DNA of 64,000 nucleotides from NCBI GenBank assembly GCA_022605955.1, contig JAKCOZ010000003.1:44108761-44172760 (forward strand), in the 5' to 3' direction. Below the pieces are notes generated by a model. That model had not been told where the DNA came from. It did not search any database and saw only the letters and a list, made by a program, of their open reading frames with translations. The stretch comes from Rallus limicola (taxonomy: Eukaryota > Chordata > Aves > Gruiformes > Rallidae). Shown in pieces: positions 26,887 through 38,391 of the stretch (position 1 is its first letter; each line of letters starts with the position of its first letter). Position numbers and translations under genes: made by a program.

Positions 26887-28058
26887 TGTGGTTTTACTGG
26901 GCAGGGCTCTGGGGGGGTGGAGGTAGTGTGGGGAGTGTCTGCTGCAGGAGTGTCTTCTGTAAGAAGCAGCTAGAAGTTTCCCATGGACCCAACAGAGTAA
27001 AAACTAGTTGGGCTCAAGGACAGACCCACCATTGCATCAGGCCGAACCCATCAGCAAGAGATAGTGCCTCTCTGAATAACATTTAAGAGGGAAAAAAATA
27101 CCCCACAAGTGGCCACTTTTTGCTGCCAGATAAAGAAGATGTAAGAAGTTTTGCAGACACCAAGATTGGTGAAGAAGTTGGGGGAGGAGGCATTCCTGGA
27201 ACTGGAGAGGGAGATGCCCCTGCAGCCCATGGAGACTATGGTTAAGCGGGTTGTTTCCCTGCAGCCCATGGATGATGATGGGGAGCACACAGACCATGTA
27301 CAGCCCATGGAGGACCCCACGCCAGAGTGGGTGATGACACCTGAAGGATGCTGTGACCCCATGGAAGCCTGCATTGGAGCAAGATCCTGGCAGGACCTGC
27401 AGCCTGTGAAGAGACCGGCCAAAGCTGGAGCAGGTTTCCTGTGGGACTTGTGATTCCATGAGGGACCAGGCTGGAAAAGTCTGGGTCTGAAGGCTGACAC
27501 TCCATGGAAGAGATCCATGCTGGAGCAGTTGGTGAAAAGAAGCAGCCCAGTGAGAAAAACTCAATGTTGGAGATATTTGTGGAGGGTTATCTCCTGTAGG
27601 TGGGACCCCATGCTGAAAGGGGAGAAGAGTGTGAGGAATGCCCCCCACACCTGGCTAAAAAGGAGAAGTCATAAGGAACTGACTGAAACCCCCCCTTTTC
27701 CATCCCACACCACCCCTGCCTTCCCTGTGTCACCCAAGGGAAGGGAGAGAAATAATAAAGTCTGCGAAGAAGGGAGGCGTGGGGGGAGGCTTTTTTAAGA
27801 TCTGGCTTTACTTATTATTATCTGAATCTGGTTTCTCTGTGTGTCTCTGTGCGTGTGTAGTGTAATAAATTAGATATTTTTTTTATTCCGTGTTGAGTCT
27901 GTTTTGCTCATGATGCTGATTGTGGAATGATCTCTCCCTGTCCTTATCTCGATTCCTAAACCTCTCAATATATTTTTTCTCCCCTGTCCAGCTGAAAAAG
28001 GGAGTGATAGAGCAGTTTTGGTGGGCATTTGGTCTCCACCCAAGGTGAAACCATCACA
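26887..28058 (+). mobile_element. solitary LTR of an avian endogenous retrovirus
   Basis: The sequence follows an avian LTR-type repeat I know from many bird genomes: AGAAGCAGCTAGAAG, then a TATA-like AACATTTAAGAG near 27080, then several imperfect copies of a unit containing CAGCCCATGGA (near 27222, 27262, 27303, then more diverged copies to about 27600), then AATAAA, TCTCCCTGTCCTTATCTCGA, CTCCCCTGTCCAGCTGA and GGGAGTGATAGAGCAG near the 3' end. The proposed ends are TGTGGTTTTA and CCATCACA, giving terminal TG..CA. No gag, pol or env region adjoins it on either side and no clear target-site duplication was found, so I call it a solo LTR. A 100-codon plus-strand frame (27151-27453) runs through the internal repeats and carries three QPM(E/D) motifs. 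Family name not asserted. Confidence 0.72.
27754..27869 (+). terminator. LTR polyadenylation signals
   Basis: AATAAA lies at 27754-27759 and again at 27864-27869. The second is followed by T-rich and GT-rich sequence (TTCCGTGTTGAGTCTG). This agrees with the R-region 3' processing site of a plus-oriented LTR. Confidence 0.5.
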
Positions 28059-29424
28059 ACCCCATGAAAGGAAAACATCAGCCTAAGTCACAAGATAGAA
28101 GCTTGGTTTTGAAGTGTGCATCAGGCAGGCCTGCATGAGACTAACACTTCTTTCTCTCTGCCACCTTATCCTATGTTGCTGAAGAAGTTGTTAATCAGCA
28201 TGCACTGAAGATGACCACTTTTTGGTAGTTCTTAATCAAAGACAGAAGAGTACAACTTCACCCCTGGAACCAAACCAAAACTTTGCAGCACACTGACATT
28301 GGTGGAGCTGGCTCTGCCAATACCATAGGGTGCGTCTGCTGCTGGTGTCTATTTTTAGGTTTTCTGCAATCTTTATCTTCACAGAGTGCATTAGGAGTTA
28401 CAGAGAAGGTGGTGAGTTACAGGCGCTTGTAAATAAAGGCCAGAGGTGACTTGTTATGATCTACCGTCACATTGCTTCAAAAAACATTGAGCCTGTTCTC
28501 GTCACAGAAAGCAGATAGGTCCATTTTAAGGGCTGTGAATTGCTTGTTCTTTTATTTCAGAGGCATTAATGGAAACCTCTTTTTGCAATTAATGCTAGAA
28601 AGCAGGTTGTCTGCTTTTATGGCAGAACATATTTTTGTTGAATTGTGCTTTTTTTCTGTGTTGCAATAAGCATGATCTCTCTACTTCTAGAGTGAGTGAA
28701 TCATTATATTTATCACTAATCTGTGCTGAATTTGAACATAATTTCTTTATTTTCCACCATTCTCAGTCTTGCTGTAGCTGTGCTTGGCCTGAAATGCAAC
28801 TCAGCTTCCAACCCTCACTCCTCATAAATGGAAAGGAACCTTAGATATCAGTCCAGATATGAAAGTGCTCCTCTGCTCTCACCCATCCCATTTTCCCTCA
28901 TGAAAAAGCATCTTTGGGGCTTACTGTCAATTTATGTCTGTGATTTTTGGCTGCAATTAACATTTTTGGGGTTTATTTCTTTCTGGAAATAGCAGTGTCT
29001 TACAGCTAAGAAAAATGAGTCCTTTCTCTTCTCTACAGCACCATTGCATCTTAAGAGAGTGCTCCTCCAGGCCTTCTTATTTGTAAAAGTCAATCCTAGG
29101 CTGGATGGATCATTGTGGGAATGAAAGAAGAGTTTAACACCATTAAAGTTGTTTTCTCCCTGCCAAGATTTCTTGTGAAATTTCTTGTCAGTGGCTCTGG
29201 TGGTATCATGTCAGGGACTGGCAAGGCTGAAGTTCTGGCTGCTTTATGTCACTGTACTCTTTACTAGCTCTTGATGAGTCTCTGCATCATCCATTGACAT
29301 TTACCCTATTATCAGGCCCATTTTCTGCCTCACTGTCTATTTTATGGGATATTGGCCCCAGGTCTCTCATCTTCCATTTCTGTCTCTTTGCAGGATCGTT
29401 GCTGGCTGATCCTGGTGCAGAAGT
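28059..29424. other. non-coding stretch, nothing recognised
   Basis: Unique sequence between the LTR and a decayed CR1. No convincing exon, RNA gene or repeat was seen. Confidence 0.45.
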
Positions 29425-29795
29425 AGTTATTGACCTGCAGTAAGTGACAGCTGAAGAAGTGGGCTGACAGAAACCTCACAAAATTCAGCAAGGGCAAATG
29501 CAAAACCCTGTGCCAGGGGAGGGACAGACCAACAGAGGGCCAGGTTAGCTGCAGAGAAAACCATGTGGGCAACAAGGCCCAGAAGCTGAGCTCTCCCTTG
29601 AGGTGCACACTGATGAGATACAGGGAGATACACAGCTTGCACAAGTCCTCAGGATGGTGGACTGAAACAGGAATGGGTTACTCAGAGAGGCTGTGGGATA
29701 CCCATCCCGATTGAGGGTCTGTTCCTGTTGGCCCTTGCTTTGTTTGGGGTGGACTGGGGACTGACTGTGTGAGGTCCAGTCTGACACACTGCATG
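29425..29795 (+). mobile_element. decayed CR1 LINE fragment
   Basis: At about 29457-29515 the plus strand encodes a recognisable CR1 ORF2 stretch, WADRNLTKFSKGKCKTL (typical form NLMKFNKGKCKVL). Further right, GGTTACTCAGAGAGGCTGTG and GCTTGCTTTGTTTGGGGTGGACTGG..GAGGTCCAGTCTGAC line up with the CR1 3' terminal region. The sequence between has no clear match, so there is probably an internal deletion or replacement. It is older than the 42.3 kb copy. Confidence 0.55.
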
Positions 29796-31289
29796 AGTAC
29801 TGTCTGAAGTACAGAGATCTTTCAGGTGGTATCACTGGTTATTTCCACCTCAGAGACTTCCCCTCCCTCCCGCCCTCCCCCTCCAAATTTCTTTCTTAAA
29901 ATTAAGTTTCTTGTAGTATATTTCACTTGGAAGCCTTTAACTCGGTGTTGCTTCCCTTGAGTATAAAAGCAGTCAGATAACTGTATTTTTCAAGGAATCC
30001 CCATTTGAGTTATGGATGATATGCTTGCACCGTTGTGAATGTGGTTACTCAAAGTTCCTACATTTGTTGCTGCAAGGTGCCATGCCTGTGGTGATCTTGT
30101 GTTCAGGTAGCTTCACTGAGACTCCCCATGGTACCCACAACATTGATGGCCACAAAGATCTCCATGGGATTGGAAAGTCCAAGGGATAGTTCAAAAGATG
30201 GATTCTTGCTTGTGAGAAAGGCCATTCCAAGTGTCTAAGGTGCCTTCTTTGTGTTAATTGACAGGTAAGGAAATAGAAAGATTTTTTTTACACCCTCCTT
30301 GCTGCGGATTTTTTTCAACTAAGCCATTTTATTTCTATTTCTGAGGGACAGAGAGAAGATGCTGTATCTTTTGTTTCAAAGCCTTAGGGTTAGAACTTCA
30401 TCTTTGGCTGTCTTTAGGTTGCTATATCGAAGTAGGCAGTAAGAAATTAAAACCACTAGGATAACATAATAAAAAAGAACAAGCCATTTAAGAAAAAAAA
30501 AATCAATATTTTGTCTTCTAGGTCCCCAGTGAGAAATACTTGTGTAGAAAAGACAGAGGGGAAAACATGAACAATGGGCTTCTCCTGCCCTAATTGCAAG
30601 TACAGCAAGTATGTCAAGTGTGCATTTGAGAGACAGTGGTAAGAACTGCTTTGTAAACAGAAGCAGAGCTGCTGAAACAGAAGGACAGTAGCCAAGGGTC
30701 ATTCTGTACCTATACCCAGCTTGAAGAAACCTTATTTGAGGAAAAGAACCAGTATAGCCCCGTAGGTATAATTCTAGATCAATATATTTTTGGTTTATGT
30801 CCTGATAGATGGCCTTGCTGCATTTTATAGGAAGCTTGATTGTGTAAGTGGGTTGCATGTTTTGGAAAAACTTCCAGGTTTGCGAAAAGTGGGTGGAGAA
30901 ATGGCTGATGTCTGGATTTAACTCAAGCTGCAGCAACTAGATCTGCCCTAGATGTGCCTTTGAGCAAGCTTTGAAGGCATAAGAGGGTGCTGAAGTCTCA
31001 CTGGGCTTTATACAGCCTGCTGTCCACAGTCTTCAGAGGCAGAATAGCAGTAGCTCCTTTCAAAACATTGCAAGTTTGGATTTAGGGATACCTTTCCTTC
31101 TGAGCACGAGGCATTCACTGGATATAGCCACTCTTCTTTATTGACATTGTGGAGTGAAGTGTAACTGTTTCACCAGTCAAGATAAATTAAAACTGCAGTA
31201 TTAGGAATATTGCCTTTAAGCGTAAAAACTGTATAACACATATTGGGCAGAAAGTTGTTTAATATACAGGAAAAAAGGTGCACAGGTTA
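29796..31289. other. non-coding stretch with one long open frame
   Basis: Contains a 186-codon minus-strand open frame (30376-30936) of unknown meaning. Inside it, 30540-30671 is flanked by a good acceptor (CCTTCTGTTTCAG) and a weak donor (CAA|GTATTT), open for 44 codons in a second frame. Neither reading resembles a known protein. Confidence 0.3.
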
Positions 31290-32140
31290 AAGAATATTCG
31301 GATAAGTTAGATATATTCAAGTCAGCAGGGCCTGTTGAAATTCACCCTGGAGTACTTCAGGAACTAGCTGAAGTGATCTCTGAACTATTAGCAATTATCT
31401 CTGAGAGCTCATGGAGGATGGGTGAGGTCCTGGCGGAGGGGAGAAAGGCAAACACAGCACCTATCTTTAAAAAGGGGAAATAGGAAGACCCAGGGAATTA
31501 TAGGCCAGTCAGCTTGACTTTGATACTGAGAAAAATGCAGGAGCAAATTATTGAACAATCAATTTGTAAACACCTAGAGGAAAATAAGGTGATAAGAAAC
31601 AGCCAGCATGGGTTTGTCAAGAACAAATCACATCAAAGCAATCTAATTTCCTTCTTTGACAGGGTAACTGGCCCAGTGGATAAGGGTGAAGCAGCAGATG
31701 TGATAGATCTTGACTTTAGTGAGGCTTTTGACACACATCCGTATGACATTTTCATAAGTAAACCGGAGAAATACAGTTTAGATGAAGTTATTATGTGATG
31801 GGTGCAAAACTGTTTGAAAAATTTGGCTTATCGGTAAAGCAGTTATCAATGGTTTGTTGTCAAACTGGGAAAACATATCAAACAAGATACCACAGAGGTC
31901 TCTCTCTAGGTCTCGTGTATTCAGTATTTTCATCTCTGATGATGGAATATGTAGAAAACTTTTAAAAATAGCCTGTTGCTGAACTAGGAGGGGCTCCAAA
32001 CACTTTAGATAACAGAATTTGAGTACCAAATGAGTCTGATAAATTGAAGAAAGGATCTGAAATCAATAGGATGAAATTCAATAAAGACAAGTGAAAAGTA
32101 TACGTTTTTACAAAGGAAAAATCATATGAACCGATATTAA
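31290..32140 (+). mobile_element. old CR1-like LINE, reverse-transcriptase region
   Basis: An ancient, frame-broken non-LTR retrotransposon read on the plus strand. In order: FKSAGPVEIHPGVLQELAEV, a stop-interrupted APIFKKGK..DPGNYRPVSLT, HGFVKNKSHQSNLISFFD, VIDLDFSEAFDT (the first catalytic motif of CR1-type reverse transcriptase, aspartates kept), a remnant of the GVPQGS..GP region near 31890, and NRMKFNKDK near 32070. The YADD-type block is not recognisable and the 3' end is missing. Substitution load is much higher than in the two CR1 copies at 39.6-43.5 kb. Confidence 0.75.
31514..31798 (+). pseudogene. LINE reverse-transcriptase fragment (CR1-like), broken
   Basis: The longest uninterrupted piece of the old LINE, 94 codons. 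It covers the palm/fingers part of the reverse transcriptase, with the NSQHGFVKNKS block near residue 30 and the IDLDFSEAFDT block near residue 70. The normal 'VSHD' after FDT is degraded to HPYD. An in-frame stop lies just upstream (after IFKKGK) and the frame is lost downstream, so no active enzyme can be made. It is a remnant, not a host gene. Confidence 0.7.
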
Positions 32141-33733
32141 ATATGAAATAACTAGTTTAGAAGCAGTGGTCAGAAAAGAGTCTTAGCACTGATCAAAAAT
32201 AAGGAAATCCAGGACTGTGAAGATAGGTGAAAAGTAAACTCCACGACAGTATGAATTAATAGTAATGTGTATAACTGGGAAGTAGCTATTTAGGTATGAT
32301 GTGGGAATACTATGCATGTGTTCAATGATGATGTCACATTTTAAAGTACAGAAATTTTGGAATACATTCTTCTTTTGGAATGAGAAAGAACAAAGCTTAG
32401 AAAACATCTTCTGTGATTACAAGCTGAATTAACTGACTTTTTTTTTTTTTCTAGGAAAGGAAAGAGACATAATGCACATAGAGTATGCAAAAATGTTATT
32501 TAAAACATTATAAAGAAAGAACACTTACCTGCTCTCCCTGTACAAAAATGATGTAAAAAGAAATGGATGGAGTAAGCTGAAGCAAGACATACTCAGATTA
32601 GATAGAATTCAGATAGATGCTCTGGCTATGGGGATGATACTGCACTGGAACAGGGTTTCTAAGGATATTCTGGAATCCTTGTTTCCTATCCTGAAAATGG
32701 GTCAGACAGACATCTGTCAGTGATGTGGAACAGATGTCCTCTTGAGAACACTTCTACTTTTACATTTCTACAGTAATTCATACACCTTAGTCAAGAGAAA
32801 AGCTCACATCAACAAAATAAGCAAGAATTGCATGCATGCACACACATATATACATATATATATTAAAAAAACCCTCCCACCCTTCCCCTGAAAACCCATT
32901 TAAAATTCATGTACAGTTCTCAAACAAATTGTGTTTCTTCTAGTCTCCCTTTCACCTGTCTTTGCCTTGAAACAGGAGAAGAGTCACCAGTTATTCCATA
33001 TTTATATGGAAGATTATGGAACTAGACAGGGGTGCCTTCTATCCAAACATGAAACCCAGCATGTTGGTTACTGTGGACTGGCCCTACAACTGCACAAAAG
33101 GAAGACCCCAAAGCTATAAAAAAGTCTTTTTGAAATTATCTGCTGCAAGCTGCTGTAAGAAGTGCTTTGTTCTTTTTCTCTCTGTATTTTTGATGAAGCT
33201 ACACAGTCTGAGAATGAAGCTTTATAAATATGCCTGTTCCCTTTTAATGATAAACATGGGACAAACTGGATGGTACTTTTATGAGGTTTTATTGGCAAGA
33301 TTTTGAACTGGTGTGTTATTTATAGGCCTATCCTTGATGGAATACAGCAAATTCTTGGTGGCTTCTTGTTATGTTTTCTGTGTGAGCCACATGCATCTCA
33401 AAACATAGCCTTGAAATATATAGTGAGAAGTGGGAGCTTCCTTTAGGGCTGTGAGGCCAGAAATGTTAGTCATCAGGTGTTGATTTGTGTGAAGACTATG
33501 ATTAAAAAACCCAGTTTTAAATGAGTGATCTAATCTATCTAACCGAGATTTAACTGTAGGATTTGCATGCTGCATTGAAGGGGATGCTATCTTAAAGTGA
33601 CACTTGAACAGAATGTCTTGTCCTCCTCTATGTGCTTGCCTTTGTACTTAAAACAAATTTGGAAAGCCCTTTCTTAAAATCTGGGAGGCCAAGGTTGCAA
33701 GTAAAGAATTGGTTGTGTTCCTGTGAAACTTAC
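32141..33733. other. non-coding stretch, perhaps tail of the old LINE
   Basis: 32141-32500 may continue the eroded LINE but I cannot align it. 32831-32863 is a CA/TA microsatellite. A splice-site pair enclosing 9 bases is described under findings (32529-32537). Nothing else was recognised. Confidence 0.35.
32831..32863. repeat. CA/TA dinucleotide-rich tract
   Basis: CATGCATGCACACACATATATACATATATATA-like alternating purine-pyrimidine run, imperfect. Confidence 0.8.
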
Positions 33734-33853
33734 TTGTTTTGCATCTCTGTGAAGCTCTTTCTGATACAGATACCAAGGATGGTTAATTTTGTATAGTTGG
33801 GGTGGGGTGGGTGTATTTGCTACTAGGTGTGGGACTTGGAATTCCTTCCAAGT
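33734..33853 (-). CDS. candidate internal coding exon, unknown gene
   Basis: Minus-strand segment of exactly 120 bases with strong splice signals at both ends: acceptor TTATTTTCCTATGTTCTCAG and donor CAA|GTAAGT. It is open for all 40 codons, phase 0 to phase 0. The peptide starts TWKEFQVPHLVANTPTPPQ and ends QKELHRDAKQ. A second frame of the same strand is also partly open here, which weakens the argument. Not recognised as a known protein. Confidence 0.3.
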
Positions 33854-35879
33854 CTGAGAACATAGGAAAATAAATTTGCTTATTTGGAGAAGAATCTTTT
33901 CCTGGGTAAGCTGGCTGGAAGGCTACAGCCTTTGAACAGGGTTGGCTCTCAGTTCCTTGGGACCTGTTTAGTCCAGGTTGATAGATCAGGTCATCAGTGT
34001 TTCTGTGCATACAAAGGCACTTCGGTTAGCTAAGTACAGTGCTAGGATTACATTCATGTGGTGCTTTTCTTCATGGATGTCTATATGCCAAAATTAATAG
34101 TGTTACAGACCTTAATTTTCTCTATTTTGCTCTGACCCTATTCTTTTTCACTTGTTTTTAGCATACATGCTTTAGCTGCACCTGAGTTTGAACAGTCTCC
34201 TATTACCGTTTACAACTGAGAGTCAAAACTGAGCCCCCCAGGCTCTATTAAAGTGTCAGCAAGATTTTATACACCAGTTAAGTCTCACTTAAAGACTATT
34301 TTGAGACTTTACTGATGCTATGTAGAAAAATAAATTTGCATTTAGTGACCCTGCCATGCAGTATACTTGGCCTGGTTGGAAGATACACCACCACTCACAT
34401 TTATAATGACATCCACAGTACATAACTTTTAAGAGGGATTTTTGGGGTAGAAGGTTTGGGGAGGTCACTGGTAATACTGTCATTAACTTGCCAGTGAGGT
34501 GGTAGGACCATATTTAGAGTCACTTTTAGCCCTGCTTTCTGTAATCTAATAGGTTTTAAACTTTCATTAGCTACCACAAATGAAAGATTTGTGGTAGTAT
34601 GGAACCAAGAGTGTTCTCCTTATCACTTGCAAAAGATATTATTAAAGGTAAAGTAAAATAAAACTTCCTGGATCTAAATATAGGCCGGACTAAATTGGCA
34701 GATTTCTGTAAGCATGCCTGCTTAGTAATGGAGACAGTGCTGAGTGAACTTTACAGGAGAGGAAAAAGGCTAACTAAATAAAAAGTCTTTTCTGAAATGC
34801 TGCCAAAAATTAATGCATTTTTTTCCCTTATATGAGAAAAGGTTGTCCTTGCTTCCCATCTCAACCAGCTAGAAACATCTCCTTGGAAGACATTTCTGCT
34901 ATCTGAAACATATCTACAGGCTGTTCGTTCCATGTTAAAAATATCAACCAAGAAGTTATGCCATGGCAGAAAAAAAAAAATCCAAACCAGGACAAAAGTA
35001 GTGCAATTCCTGACCATATTTATATATTTGATAGAATAAAAGTTGAATTCACTGAATAATTTAGGTAGGAAGAAGTAGCCTTTAGGAAGGCATCTCCTCA
35101 CAGAGCAAATCCAGTGTAGAAAACTCCCATCACAGATATTTCACTGCAATATGCAATATTTAACCACTGTATGGTTAAATTGTATGGGTGACATTGGGTA
35201 AGATCAAAAATCTCATCTCCAGCATTGGCCAGAAGAGGCTAAATCTATTTCTGAAGTCTCTTAAATGATCTCACTGAGGCTGCGCCTTAACCTGAGTTTT
35301 CCTTCTACCTCTGCTCACCCCAGTCCTTTAGTCGCAGTTCTGCATTACATCAAAAGGGAGCACATATGAGAGCATGGCCACAGCTCAACTGTGGCACAGT
35401 GTGACTTTGCCCATTTCTAGTGCCTTTCCCCTTTCCTTCCACAGGTGCTGAAGGGAGAGATGGTATCTCCTGTAGATTTCTGAGGTTTCCACAGTGGACC
35501 ATATAGCTGCAATGCAGGCAAGGGAAAACATTCATCCATGTATTGCAAAGCCGTGCATGAAATAAGGCCACACCAGTGTGCATGCAGCAGCTCAGTTTGT
35601 GGCTTGCTTTCCAGTATGGCTTGATTCAAGTACACCCACTGCAGTGACTGTATCAGTAAGAGCAGACTTCCCTTGTTGAGAAGTACAGCCCACCTGAAAT
35701 GTGTATATATATGGTATCATGGAGATATATTTTAATGAGAACTTCAACATGACCAGCTGGTGTTGTTTGAAATAAATTGCTTTAATAATGTGGCTGAATT
35801 TTCAGACTAAGACTAAATAATGAGTTGTAAAACTGCAACATAATGTGGAGTCAACAGTTTAGTGGGCTGACACTCTCAC
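33854..35879. other. non-coding stretch, nothing firm
   Basis: A 116-codon minus-strand open frame (34751-35101) and two overlapping frames near 35.35-35.63 kb lack splice sites at both ends. If the exon-like segments on either side belong to one gene, an exon entering in phase 1 and leaving in phase 0 should lie here. I could not find one I trust. Confidence 0.35.
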
Positions 35880-35992
35880 CTTCGGCAAGTATCTGAATCA
35901 GCCTGGTATACCACCCTCCTTCAGTAAAACGAGGTTCAACCCTTCCTTCTGCACACCCCACTGGGATGTCACAAGGGTGTAGTCCTCTGGCA
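35880..35992 (-). CDS. candidate internal coding exon, unknown gene
   Basis: Minus-strand segment of 113 bases. The acceptor is very good (ATCTCTGTGTTTCTCCTCAG) and the donor good (GAAG|GTGAGAG). It is open for 37 whole codons, entering in phase 2 and leaving in phase 1. The peptide contains ARGLHPCDIPVGCAEGRVEP followed by RFTEGGWYTRLIQILAE. The frame also stays open upstream of the acceptor. Phases do not join directly to 33734-33853 or 47264-47478, so extra exons would be required. No family recognised. Confidence 0.3.
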
Positions 35993-38391
35993 CTGAGGAG
36001 AAACACAGAGATATCTGACAGTGAGGTCTGTATTAACGCTTCAAGTAGCACTTCTATTTTGGGGCCAGCAGGCTGACAGCTCCTTGCAATGTGATACCTC
36101 TGTGATCTGTTTCCCTGTTTTGGTATGTGCTGGATCCCACTTAGGCTGCCTCATGGTGCACAGGAGAAGGGGAAGTCGAAGGACTCCTCTCCTCCTGCTG
36201 CTGCCCTGAGGCAGTGTAGGGGAAAGGGCAGTGGTGCAGTGCCCAGGGTCCCAAGAGCCCCAATGAGGGATTTAAACAGAGATCTGCATCACACTGGTGG
36301 TATTGCCAAATTCCATGGTGGAAAGGCTGCAATTATGGTAGTGTAAAACACAGGGTAGTTCCTGTAGGACTGCAAGAAGGGAAGCTTGCTGTGACCACAC
36401 AGCATCTCTGTACTGCACTGCTTCTCACCAAATACCAAAGCAACCTCACACCAGGATGGAAAGACCTCACCACTTTTCTTGGTAAATATTTCAGTGCATG
36501 TATTAGGGTGTGCAAGACCTTCCTTGCTTCTCAATGGCTATTGCCGGTCAGCTCTAAGAAAGAAGCTCAGCATGGGCTCAGTAGTGATCCTTCTTTCTTT
36601 CTGGTTCTTAATGTAGGCAGCTACCCTTCCCAGCCTCCCTTTCTGCCTAACTACCCAGATTCCTCTGCAGGAATGCATGATTAATGGCATATGTGTGTCT
36701 CAGTGTGTGCACAGACACACAGATGCCCTTGTGGGGGACTCTTGGAAAGTACTTCTAAGTATGGAGTTTCTCCATACATATTGTATTATCTGTGACTTAG
36801 CACTTTCCCTTAGTATTATATCACTCTTGTCTGTCTTGACACTTAACTGTATGAATGTTTTCTTTACTTTCCAAATCATGATTAATTGAAGGATTTCTCA
36901 ATTTCCTTGCAATATTTTTTTTCTGAGGCTAATCTTCAATTAATAAGGAATGTGAGCGGACAAATATAAAATGTCTGTTGTGTGTTTTCCTTGCAATAAA
37001 TCTGATCATCATTTATACTGCTGCTCAGTGTATCTCCCCTAAGCTATGCTGAATTTGATCAAATCACTACATCACTGGAATCTTGAGTGTTAGTCATTTG
37101 TGTGCTAATTATTCTTAATCTGGGTCCTTTTAAAAAGGTCGTCAATTAGACTTTATTGAATTGTCAGTGTTCATAGCAGCAAAGGGAATCTGGTAGCTGG
37201 AGTAACCATGTCACAGATGGCTAAATACCCCGTAGTCTGAAGGGGAAAATGAATTAAATATAGATTCAAGTTACAGAATGTGGTGTGAAAATGTAGGAGC
37301 CAGGCTTTTTGCAGAGGAAACCGCTGTTCACAGTTGATTGAAGCTGACTCTAAAGACCTCTTTTATGGCACCCTTTTGGAAGACCTATGAGTAAGTGACC
37401 CTTTCTCACCTAATTCCCAAAATTTGACTTGAGATATATCTCTGGCTGGTGCAGATCTGCCTTAAGAACCACTCAAAAACACCTTGCTGTTGATTGTTTT
37501 TCTCTCCTATAGATTCAGTATCACTGCTTTCTGGAATAAATAAATTGATGACAGCCACCATTGGACACTCATCCATTCTTTTTGCCCTTTACAGATGTTA
37601 CCAAGCAGTGATAACAATAGCATCCTCCCATTTGCTCTCACCTGTATAAAAGTCATTCTTTAGACTTTGAGCCAAGGCAAGCAAAGAAGTAGACCCATCA
37701 ACTAAGAATGAGGCAGCTATCCTATTTCTGCCTAAAGTTTCTCAAGCCCTTGATGCTGATACTGAAGAAAACCATAAGAGCAATACTAAGACTGGAATGA
37801 ATGGAGAAGGAATGAGAGAGTCTGGGTGTGAAGGAAAGGCTGGCAAGAGAGATGCAAGAATGGTGTGTGGTGATGGCATCTCTGGCACATTGGTTAACCT
37901 TTTATTAAGATCCAAGCACACATCTGATCTACCTGCCACTTCTCAGGACCTGAAAATCAGGAGATGGAAGCACAGGGATAAAACTGGATGACTAAGTGGG
38001 ACAGGATGGAGAGAATGATTTCTGTCAGCTTCTATGAACTACAAAGAATTACATCCAATCCCAGGACACTGATAAGGCCCCAGTAGGCATTGGCAATACA
38101 GTAGCTGGTATTTCTTGCCCATTGTGTCATTCCAAAGGGTCTGAAGAGACTATTGGGGTATATCTGTCCTAGTGCTTGATAGCTGGATAAGAAAATTGGA
38201 GGCACAGCTCCTAGTGTCTGACTGTGGGACACAGGTTTGGTTTTTTATTAAATCATCTTTCCCTCCAATTACATCTCTCATTGAGCTTTCCTAGTATTTT
38301 GGGCTGGATATTTTCCAATGGCCAAGGAGGGGAATGCTTACAGAATGAATTGTTTGATGCACAGCATTTTTAATCCTTAATCTCACCCCAG
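35993..38391. other. non-coding stretch, nothing recognised
   Basis: Unique sequence with only short open frames. If the terminal exon at 38392 is real and coding, some upstream plus-strand exon would be expected to the left, but none was recognised here. Confidence 0.4.

Noticed and set aside
27037..27648. 203-codon minus-strand open frame
   Set aside because: It lies antisense within the LTR and owes its length to GC-rich tandem units that lack stops on that strand. No domain is visible.
29383..29441. Acceptor TTTCTGTCTCTTTGCAG followed by open codons and a GTAAGT donor, plus strand
   Set aside because: The donor falls at the edge of the decayed CR1 ORF2 sequence, so the pairing is probably accidental.
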